A DNA stretch of 64,000 nucleotides from Apostichopus japonicus (lineage: Eukaryota > Echinodermata > Holothuroidea > Aspidochirotida > Stichopodidae). The notes below the pieces were generated by a model. The model did no database searches. It was not told where the DNA came from and saw only the letters and a program-made list of their open reading frames with translations. Where the stretch lies: NCBI RefSeq assembly GCF_037975245.1, contig NC_092579.1, positions 18,996,678-19,060,677 on the forward strand, written 5' to 3'. Position numbers and translations under genes: made by a program. Shown piece after piece: positions 52,201 through 61,200 of this stretch (positions are counted from its first letter, which is position 1; every line of letters starts with the position of its first letter).

Positions 52201-52902
52201 GAATGGAGGTAAGAAAATGTCACCTTCTATCTAATTGTATATCCTAATGGTTCACTTATTTTCTTTCACACAATAATTAACAAATCTATGTTTACATGTG
52301 TTTCAACATCACTTGAGTCTATGGGTGATACCAGATAGATGTACAAAATCAATTACGATTACAATTAAGATTGCAGCAAGTCTCACCTGTTTTAGTGTGT
52401 GGATTACTCTGCCAGTTTTAGTATCCAGCACATTGACATTATTGCCATAAGGACAAAACAAGTATTGACCATCTTTGGAAACTGATATTTTGCCACCTGT
52501 GTAAAAGGCTTCAATCTTGGAAGAAACCCGGAAACTGCCAAAGAAGCAAGCAATTGAAACAGTAATTAAAATGGTTGATAATATATCAAGACAAAACCAG
52601 TATGCATTATGAATTAACATAAAGTGTACATAATACAGCAAACCTATGATATGATAGCACCCTATTTAAATTTCCATCTAGGTCTTTCCAATATCTCACC
52701 TTACATACAGGTGCTATCAAGTTCGGATGAAAAATGTTATCGTGGAATCGGTGCACACGTATAATGAATGATATTTAGACTAAGCTGAAGTGTAACTTAG
52801 GCACTTATTAACAGCATGTTTACATTTTAACGTCTAACAAACTATATCGTTCCAAATGACGTATAACATCTATTCCACTTACTTCGTCTTCAAAGATGCC
52901 AT
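37222..52902 (-). CDS. TBL3: Transducin beta-like protein 3 (UTP13), complete
   Basis: Nucleolar WD40 protein of the UTP-B subcomplex of the small-subunit processome, acting in 18S rRNA maturation. 23 exons, right to left: 52902-52883, 52534-52387, 51664-51617, 51291-51214, 50683-50535, 49765-49673, 48876-48723, 47434-47338, 46601-46390, 45743-45602, 45076-45018, 44557-44451, 43978-43837, 43289-43128, 42459-42391, 41796-41726, 41351-41136, 40886-40783, 40141-40070, 39639-39481, 39047-38945, 38201-37742, 37287-37222. Every phase joins; total 2931 nt, 976 residues. The start MASLKTNFRVSSKIEAFY matches family FKTNYAVERKIEPFY. WD motifs are seen throughout residues 60-640 (STGRDSVVTIWDL, GSQDRSAKLWHL, SSADGTIKIWSI, GSDGLLKLWTI). 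The Utp13 C-terminal domain follows (NLLHEKKFLKALGLAI; VWNTNAKHCHYAQLVL). Beyond it is an acidic tail (about 790-900) turning basic at the end, longer than human TBL3 (about 808). The last exon is the least certain; without it the frame would read through its donor to a TAG at 37712. Confidence 0.95.
37457..37508. repeat. (AAAT)n / A-rich microsatellite in last TBL3 intron
   Basis: A tracts surround about five tandem AAAT units. It lies between TBL3 exons 22 and 23. Confidence 0.85.
38597..38886. repeat. Direct duplication of ~115 bp in TBL3 intron 21
   Basis: Two diverged copies (about 38597-38715 and 38774-38886) share 'taaataaata.aaccctgtag', 'gatgaataattaaaggc.g', 'tatatttacat.caacaacaa' and 'atgggaattagcc'. 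The spacer between them is unique. No coding potential. Confidence 0.75.
39795..39985. mobile_element. Foldback-type dispersed repeat, copy 2, in TBL3 intron 19
   Basis: Diverged relative of 33478-33670: shared blocks include 'gccaactggga.a.ttt', 'gtgcttcaaagca.tc', 'tactgacagta' and 'gatataaacgagatattcgtactc' in a similar order (the last only partly matched in copy 1). It retains the mirrored layout, with 'ctgtcagtcccagtgcctat' on the far side. It lies between TBL3 exons 19 and 20. Confidence 0.6.
48403..48693. mobile_element. TTAA-bounded MITE in TBL3 intron 7
   Basis: Left end TTAAAGGGATATTCCAGTG and reverse-complemented right end TTAAAGGGATATTCTGGTG: 14 identical bases, then a near match. 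Both begin with TTAA, consistent with a TTAA target duplication. The interior is non-coding. The right end lies 30 bp from TBL3 exon 7, just outside its donor site. Confidence 0.8.
49195..49412. repeat. Minisatellite, ~18-20-bp unit, in TBL3 intron 6
   Basis: At least ten head-to-tail copies of a unit close to CACCACATACCCTTCTCT, with variants of 16-21 bp. The repeat generates long open frames on both strands with repeated IPFS-type or REGYVV-type peptides; these are products of the repeat, not genes. Confidence 0.9.
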
Positions 52903-53080
52903 ATTATTATGTAGTCTTTTATGAAACCTGGAATGCAGCAATGACAATCCGAACACTGATAATGTGTGCTCACATTGGCTCGTGCAATGTTGGACACATG
53001 TGGAGAGTTACCTTCTGTGGAATTGCATCACAGCTGCGTCTAAATGTTAAAACCTTCATGCCAGGGTATTATCTGGGACG

Positions 53081-53869
53081 TATGGAAAGCCGTTTTAACA
53101 TTTAATAAGGAATTTCAGATATCTCGAAATAATTTCAGATATCTCAAATTAAATTACAGATATCTCTTATTTATTTAAGATATCTACAAATAATTGCAGA
53201 TATCTTAAAATCAATTTCAGATATCTCGAAATACCAGGTAATTTCAGATATCTGAAATTGAATTCGAGATATCTCGAATTCAATTTCAGATATCTCGAAT
53301 TCAATTTCAGATATCTGAAATAGAATTTTGGATATCTCGAATTCAATTTTAGATATCTCGAATTCAATTTCAGATATCTGAAATAAAATTTCAGATATCT
53401 CGAATTCATTTTCAGATATCTCGAATTCAATTTCAGATATCTGAAATAGAATTTTAGATATCTCGAATTCAATTTCGGATATCTCGAATTCAATTACAGA
53501 TATCTGAAATTTCCCGATTAAATGTTAAAATGGCTTTCCATACGTGCCATTTTAACATTTAATCGGGAATTTATGCATATGCATTTCAGATATCTCGAAT
53601 TCAATTGCAGATATCTCGAATTCAATTTCAAATATCTTGAATTAGAATTGCAGATATCTTGAATTCAATTTCAGATATCTCGAATTAAATTTAAGATATC
53701 TGAAATAGAATTTCAGATATCTCGAATTCAATTTCGGATATCTCGAATTCAATTTCAGATATCTCGAATTCAATTTCAGATATCTCGAATTCAATTTCAG
53801 ATATCTGAAAAAAAGAAACAATTTCAGACATCTAAAATTCCCGATTAAATGTTAAAATGGCTTTCCATA
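53081..53869. repeat. Palindromic 21-bp satellite arrays inside inverted arms
   Basis: Two adjacent arrays (about 53112-53510 and 53586-53832) consist of a 21-bp unit, 'cagatatctcgaattcaatt' plus one base, in which GATATC and GAATTC palindromes alternate. Each array is bounded by inverted arms: TATGGAAAGCC-GTTTTAACATTTAAT at the left, the reverse at 53511-53542, again forward from 53547, and reverse at 53839-53869. The central arms (53511-53533 and 53547-53569) are perfect 23-bp inverted repeats around a 13-base spacer. This looks like two tandem copies of one non-autonomous element with an internal satellite. The 108-residue frame with a seven-residue repeat on the minus strand follows from the 21-bp period. 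Confidence 0.9.
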
Positions 53870-54849
53870 GGGCCGTGCCCATAACTAGTAAGTAGCCAAT
53901 AGAATTACTCAATCTGAATAAAATTGTGGATAGCCGCGCCTACATTTATGATAGACAGCGTCCTAAACTCGAAAAACTTAGATCTATCCTAAGAGTTTCG
54001 TGTCGAATTTCTTGTATGAAAACCTGACTCAGTGATCAGCATGAGGGTTTCATGAAAAATTCAGAAATGACTATTTACACCCAGGACCGTAGCTAAGGGA
54101 GGTCGATGGGGGTGGGGGGGGGTGGATGATCACAGTCTTTCTACTACCGGGAGTTAATTCGAAATGGCTTACAGTTTGCAAAATACTGAAACAAAGCTGT
54201 AGACACCGGGCAACCTTAAACCACATAGTACTAAACAAACGCAGTTAAAATGATGAAAATTATAGCACCTGAACACAAAAGACGTCAGCCAAAGCCCCCC
54301 CACCCCCAACCCATCCTGAAATAAGGAAGAGTGGCAACGATGATGGCTGCTGGGTGTGTGTCCCCTTATAGAATCTCTTTCTATTATCAAAATTACGTCC
54401 TACACACACATTATTTCGTCTTTAATAATATTATTTGCATGTAAAACGCAATTGAAAATATCTGTTACTACATCGTTTGAAATTAAACTTGGTTAGACAC
54501 ACTAGTGATAGAGATTTTGATATCGAGTACTGGAGTACCATCGCAAAAAGAAATTATCAAAATTAACTGAAAAAGCTTTTTAACTCGGGGATTCAAATAG
54601 CATATAAGCTAACACTTATAAGCATTTCTAGTGTTCGCTGTGTCCAGCTGTCTTTATTTGAATAAATCAAGTTGAAAGTAACCCATTTCAGTAATGAAAG
54701 GATGCCATCAATATTCAATGTTATTTGACAGTTGAAACTAATGGAAGATAGTTCAATCAATCTATTTTAATTATTCGGTTTACTTAGTGAACGCACTAGG
54801 TTTGCAAACCTAGTAGAGGTAGGAATCAGTCCAATATTCAGTGGTTATT

Positions 54850-55590
54850 ATTTTCCCTTTCCCCGGGAGGCTAAGGGACGTACACTGAAACAGAGCCGTG
54901 CATGATGCTCTTGTCCAACTACGGAAAACTTATGCAGCCACGACCCCCCCCCCCCCACAATATAAACAACGGATAAACATACAAGCCAACATTTGTAAAA
55001 CGACAGAACCAACACTTTAAAAGGAAAAACAACACTTTTAAAACGAAAAACAAATTTTTTAAAAACGACCAACACAAATTATTGAAACGAAAACCAAAAT
55101 TAAAGAAAAACCCATTCAGTTGCATGTACCGAACACAGAAATTGATACCACTCAAAGTTGTCTTAAATGTCAATTACTTATGTCGTGTTATCATGTCGCC
55201 CCAACGGCCCTCAAGCTATGGGACATATATAGATAGATAGATTATGAAAATATCGTTTAACAAAAGCTAGAATTGCCTGGATTTCAGCATGGGATAACCC
55301 CATGATGAAATATTGCTGAATAAGGCGGTCTCGATCCATACCGAGACTTTTAGAACTGACATCGAAAGTCTGGTAACACCTACCTGCTCAGTCAGATACC
55401 AATGTGTGACTACATTAATTATTTTCTTTTTCTTTTATTTTCGTTATCATTGGTTGCTGGTTTTAAAAGTTGTTTTGGTTTTAAGCAAACTAATTGCTTC
55501 TCGTTTTTGGTTTAAAAATCTGTGTTTTTCGTTTAAAAAATGTTGTCTTCTGTATTTATCCGTGGTTTATATATATTTTTGTGGCAGGCC
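54850..55590. repeat. Long imperfect inverted repeat
   Basis: The left half (about 54930-55100), rich in 'aaaacgaaaaacaa', is mirrored by the right half (about 55430-55580), rich in 'ttttcgttt' and 'gttttaaaag'; 'tataaacaacggataaacat' on the left pairs imperfectly with 'tatttatccgtggtttatat' on the right. The central 300 bp is unrelated. The halves are diverged, so pairing is partial. Possibly a decayed foldback element. Confidence 0.5.
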
Positions 55591-55826
55591 CGCATTAGTC
55601 TTCTGAACCCGGCAGGGAGTTGTTAGTGAACTCCCTGATCCAACACGGAACCGACAGGAAAACATTGTTACCGCCATCAATTTATTGAACTGGGGTGCTA
55701 CTAGCATGTTTGTCGTTGGGCACTTTGGTCACCTGGAGAGAAAAAAGTGACGTCGTACATAAATAAACCGGCTAAGAATTAAGGGATTTTAAGCTTCAAC
55801 TAAATCCGTCTGTCTGCAGAACTCAC

Positions 55827-55927
55827 TTGGTTCGTACTTGATCTAACTTTTGATTGCAAATATTTTCTTTATTTAACCATTCATTACATGCTTTATGAAA
55901 AAATTCGATGATTTGGTACTCGGACAT
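55827..55927 (-). other. Candidate coding first exon, possibly alternative TBL3 start
   Basis: On the minus strand ACCATG, a strong start context, opens a frame of 33 complete codons (MSEYQIIEFFHKACNEWLNK..., ending LDQVRT) that stops exactly at a consensus donor, AA|GTGAGT, in phase 2. The same phase is used by TBL3 exon 1, so joining to TBL3 exon 2 (52534) would stay in frame. No database family is recognised in the peptide. It could equally be chance or the first exon of an unrelated gene. Confidence 0.3.
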
Positions 55928-57179
55928 GGTTTTAGCCTTTACTCTTTACTTTATTAATCATGCAGTCAATAAACATGTTGCTGTTTTAACTGTGTTTACG
56001 ACGAGTATGGTATTTTGAAAGCTTAGCCTAGGTTAACAACAGCGTAGTACTCTAAACTTATAGTAATGATCTAACGTTAGGCTAGTACTTAGTTGTCTAG
56101 TAGTAGGTGTAGAATGTTGAAGAAACTAACGTGATTATTGTTAAGATAGAACAACGTAAGTTTCTCGATCTAATTTAGGTATGGTATCATGTTTGGAATG
56201 AGATGTATTTATAATATATACATAAATCTTTATAGCATAGCCTAACTCCTTCATCCATGGCTTGAGGTTGAAGGCCTGATAAAGCACACTTTTGTAAGTG
56301 TAGGCCTAATACTTATACAAATTACAACATTGTCTTTCTGCCCGAGAAAGGCCTAACATTAATCTTAGGAATGCTGCACCCATTTGTACTAACCACTTGG
56401 TCCTATTTGACAGTGACAGTGGCCTATTCACCTGGCACCGGGTGAGTAAGAGTTTCCGCTCTCACTATTTGCCCAGCAGTGAATAAGGAAACTAGGGTTC
56501 TAGGCTAGTCTTTTGTCATTTTATGAGTTACCCTGGATCCCATGTCTTTTAAGATTCTGCTCATTACTACTAAGCCTAATGAAATGTAAGCCCATTCTGG
56601 GAAGTTAAAGATAATGGAAATATGGATACGTATGGATTATTCATCGCAAAACATCCCTCTAGCTTAGTCATATACCATTGCACGTGCAAACTGTACTGTA
56701 GGCACTGACAACTATATGCGTGCTCACCGTGTTTGTGAAAGAATTGTTTCTTTGCCTGCTTATATGATATGCACTGCCACAAATTTCAATGGAGGCTCTC
56801 ATGTGATATTGTTGTTTTATTTCATGGTGGGTCCAGTAATGGCGCACTTACACAACATTTGAACTGGCAATTTTTTCTCAAATGTCATATAATATTTATC
56901 TAATTCTATCTAGTTTTTCAAATCTTTTAACAATGTGCACATCTATATAATACATATATCGACAAGGGTGTTGATGAAAATGTAGGCAATTTGCCGTGGT
57001 AGTATCTTTGCTAATTAATAGCCTCATTGTTATACATACCTACCTGCTGTGTACATTTCTTTTATTCATTTCATTGAATACAAACACTTAGCAACTGATA
57101 TTATAAATCTCTGTTATAATCCTTTTAATCTTTCAAACTTCTAATCCTCCATCTTATTTCTTATTTGTTCATGCTTTCA

Positions 57180-57275
57180 TGATTGTACATTTTTACGTCC
57201 TTTATGTATCATTATTATGTATCCTATTTATAAATTTTGTAATTTATACTGGAATAAAGAAATTGAAATTGATAA
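57180..57275 (+). mobile_element. Retroelement-like 3' end
   Basis: The sequence runs 'attattatgtatcctattta', then 'ttgtaatttatactggaata' and ends in 'aagaaattgaaattgataa'. A TG-poor, T-rich 3' region closed by AATAAAGAAATTGAAATTG is the style of non-LTR retrotransposon tails in invertebrates. No reverse transcriptase frame lies upstream, so at most a truncated copy. Confidence 0.4.
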
Positions 57276-58252
57276 GGCAAGCTAACATAAAAACTGTTAT
57301 TGGATTGTGATTGTTTGGACATAGCTTTGCAAAGTTACATTTTTTTTGATATTTCTCTTATGTGATAAAACACATTGTTGAGAGATAAGCTAACATGCTT
57401 GCACACATCAAATGGAAATTTACTATCCATTGCTTAACTGGTAAAATCATGGAATTTCCAAAAGTGTGTCATAAGAGGTACTGCCTCATAATTGTCTTTC
57501 TCGACTACATGTACAACAACGTGCAAATTACTTGTTAGTGTCTTATATTTCTTTCAAATGTTCAATTGCTTAATAAAACCGTTCAGACACTGAAATCTAT
57601 TCAGATACATTCTTGACAATTCCAGTTCAGCTGTGATGTTCATGCCTATCAAATGCGTGGTCAACGACCATTTTACTCAGCTTTAAGATCAGTGTGGTTC
57701 ATGCTTGCGAACAGTATTGCAATGAGCGAGGCAGTATTCTAAATTTATGCTACCAATACAGTACCATTGATTGAATATTTAAAGGTTCTGCCACATTAGC
57801 ATATATATCGAGCAATATTTTTTTTCATTTCCATTGGCCTCTTTTTAAAGAAGATTTTAATACATAAAAAAGACAGGCTCTATATCGTTTGATACAGCGT
57901 TGTAAGTGTTGTCACTTATAGTTTTGATGCTCTACTTCTGTGGTGCCTTCGATGATCAAACCGTGGAAAATGTTGTAATGATAGGGTGTCATCCACAAGC
58001 ATGTGCAAGTATGTGAATAAATGTGTATGTCACTTACATCCTGGAAATTATATCATTCACATGTATGTCTGTGCTTCTGGACAGTGAATTAAATGGCAAC
58101 TTTTCAATTGTTGTAATTATTGAGGCTGCAAAAGCCCATTTTTCAGAAGGGTTATTTCCTTTTTACAACAAAGTTGTAAGAAACAAACTGAAGTATCTTT
58201 GCTGTGACATAAAACCTAAGAGAAGTTCTTTTACTTTTTTTCCCACTTGCAG

Positions 58253-61200
58253 CTAAAATACTGACGACAAGTTTCTAAACATGAATGGTAAGTTCAATAG
58301 TCACGTACTTTTAGACCCAAGTATTGTTTATAGTCAATTATCATTTTCATGGATTTTGATAAATTTTGAATGATCGTCACACACAATTATATACATAATT
58401 CTACGGCGAATTTGATATGGCAAATTTGATATTTCTCTTTTCTGAAGCACCAAATGGAAGGCGTTCAAGAACGGGCTTAAGAATATTTCCACCTAGTACT
58501 CCACAACCACCTGCCAGGTAAGAGGTTTTTTTTCCATTTTTTTTCTGGTTGATAGTGTTTCAAAGAGATTTCCCATTGACAGAACTGAATATGTTTTACT
58601 ACAAAATAATGCAAAATACTGCCTTATAATGAATAAATGTCTCATTCTAACACTGCAATCGATATGATCAAACTTGTCATATAGTGTCATGCAATGCATT
58701 CTACAGTCTGTCATTGAATTTACTCAGTGTTCCACAAATTTGACATCAAAAAGCTTTGTTGGCTCATTCATGTAATACCTGCCTATAATTCATCATACTT
58801 TGTAGGAATTGGTTACGGCCACGACGTTCATGTATCTATTAAGATAATCCGTTTATATTTTCAGACCTCCAGAAGAGGTTGACAGACAAGCTAAGATTGT
58901 CAGCAACGGGAAAGAATATCCCCTGAAAGGGGAAGACCTCTCAAAGATCACTCAGCTCGGTATAGGAGGTTATGGAGTGGTGGACAAGATGAAACATGAG
59001 CCTAGTGGAAAAGAAATGGCAGTGAAGGTCAGTAGCATGTTATCACTTTGTATGCTCGATGGGTATGATAGGAAGGGGACATTGATCCGAAGGGGTCAGT
59101 CGAGGCACAGTGCTGACAGAATGTAAGCAATTATTACAAGCTAGGCTAGTTAGATCCAAGTGAGCATATGTTCAGGAGACAGGAAGTTTGTGCCATTGGT
59201 TAACACCCAAGCTAGACTTTTGACATTCGTTTTCCACTTCCTAAGGATTCATTTCCATTGACTAACTGCTAAAAAGTTGTGGATCAACTCTTATGGACTT
59301 CTCTCCTCCAGTCCAAGAAATGGTCCATTAGAGCATCAATAATCTCAGCCAACGTGACCTCTCCAGTCCCCGATTTATATCTTCACATTTTGAATGTCAA
59401 TTTTGAGGATTTCTGTACTTCTCTTATCTTCAAAAAACTTTTGAAATTATCAAGCTTCAGTGTACAACAAATGCTATCCATCATTGTATCTGTGCATCAG
59501 ATCTGCCTCTGATATAGGATATGTGTATCTCTTGAATGCGTAAAATCAAAAGTGAAATTAACTACAATGACTGACGACCAGTTCACAACTTTTGTCGGAT
59601 GCTTTCGGTTATTGTTTCATTCAACCCTCTTCAGCCAATTTTTAGCTTTCATTTTAAACACAGGATATATAGTATTCTAAACGGAACATGTGAATCTATT
59701 CTAGATCCTACTACATGACATTGCAAAAGTTGTTGGTTACAACTCCTCTACACTAAACTTCTCAACTTCTCTACACTAGATATAAATGTAAATGTGAATG
59801 AAAATGAAAATGTAAATAAAAATCCAAAGCCAAATACCTTGACACAAGACAGGAAAATGCAGGCAGGGTGGTGGCAGGAAGGGTGGGGTTAGGGGGCAGG
59901 GAGGTCCAGGAGTCAGATCAGTTTTCAGTGGTGTAGCAGTTGCATAATGTGGCCATATATGATGAAAAATCATTGCTGCAAATCCATTCAGGGACCAGAA
60001 CATTTTGCACAAATATTCACTTTTTTTACCGACGTATTTCTCACTTCTCTTTGACCCTGACAGAGAATCCGGTTTCAGGTTAATACCAAGGAAGACCAGA
60101 GGCTGTTGATGGATCTGGACGTATGCATCAGGAGCTCAGATTGCCAGTACACTGTCCAATTTTTTGGTGCCTTATTTTATGAGGTAAGATTTCTCAAAGA
60201 TTGGTCACATAAGTATCAATTAACGTCAAATTCTCAAAAATGTGCTGAAAAGTGTGTTGTATTTTTTAATTTTGTTTATTAACTTTGTGCCCATATTTAG
60301 CATATCTATCTGCTTTTTATTTTGGTGTTATAGTATATTTCCTTGTAAAAAAAAAAAAAATTGGTTAGATTTGTTTCGTCAAATTTTAATTGAAGTAGTG
60401 AAGCAAAACTTTGCCCATATTTCTGTTACATGTGTTTTATGCTACTTTTGAAAGTGTCCGGCCGAACCAAATGTCGAGAATTGGATGAAATTCATGAATT
60501 GTTCACTCAGTAGACATTGATTGGGTGGAAATATGTCGGAGGATGTTTTTACTTTGCTTAATTCCAATCTTATTTAAGAATTACTCACATATGTTTGAAA
60601 ACCCCCAAAAAGTACAAAAGGAAAGTACAATTGAACACATTTTTTTTGGTTTTTGTGCTTCATTTTGGGGTTTTTTGGGGTTAACAAACCACCAATTCAA
60701 TACGCTCACTCACAGTATATTTCATGCTGTGTGGTGTTGAACTGTTGATTGGTGCTCTGTCAAAGTTTTTTTCCTCTTTTTTCGTTTGTTTTTGTTTGTT
60801 TTTGGGACTATGACATAAATTCTGGCTAAAGTCATTCTTTACAATCCTGATTCTGATTATCTATTCCATGTGTTACTCTACAAGATTTTCTTTTGAAAAT
60901 TGTCCCTGTCGATAATAGCTCTGCAAGGGACGAAATAACTGGGTTCGCATAGCAATTTGCTACCCAAGAATTGCCAGTTGCTAATCAATATTACTTTTGA
61001 TTAGCAAAAGATGCAGTACCTGCTAATGCTAATTGCTATTTCCAAGAATTGTCGAGCAATTATTGCTAATCAATTCTCTAAAACTATTTCGTCCCTTGTT
61101 CTGGTAATGCTTCACTTTTAACAGGGAGATGTCTGGATATGCATGGAGGTGATGGATACGTGTTTGGATAAATTCTACAAGGCAGCCAAAAAGAGAAACA

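Larger units (their letters stand above)
52903..58252. other. Divergent intergenic region between TBL3 and MAP2K
   Basis: No conserved gene was recognised. It contains the palindromic satellite element (53081-53869), an imperfect long inverted repeat (about 54850-55590), a candidate unattached exon (55827-55927), a CRE-like TGACGTC at 55748-55754 and a retroelement-like 3' end (57180-57275). The promoters of both flanking genes, and probably an untranslated first exon of the MAP2K gene, must lie here. Confidence 0.5.

Noticed and set aside
53167-53493. 108-residue minus-strand open frame with a seven-residue repeat (NSRYLKL type)
   Set aside because: The frame is a consequence of the 21-bp satellite period and has no start context or family similarity.
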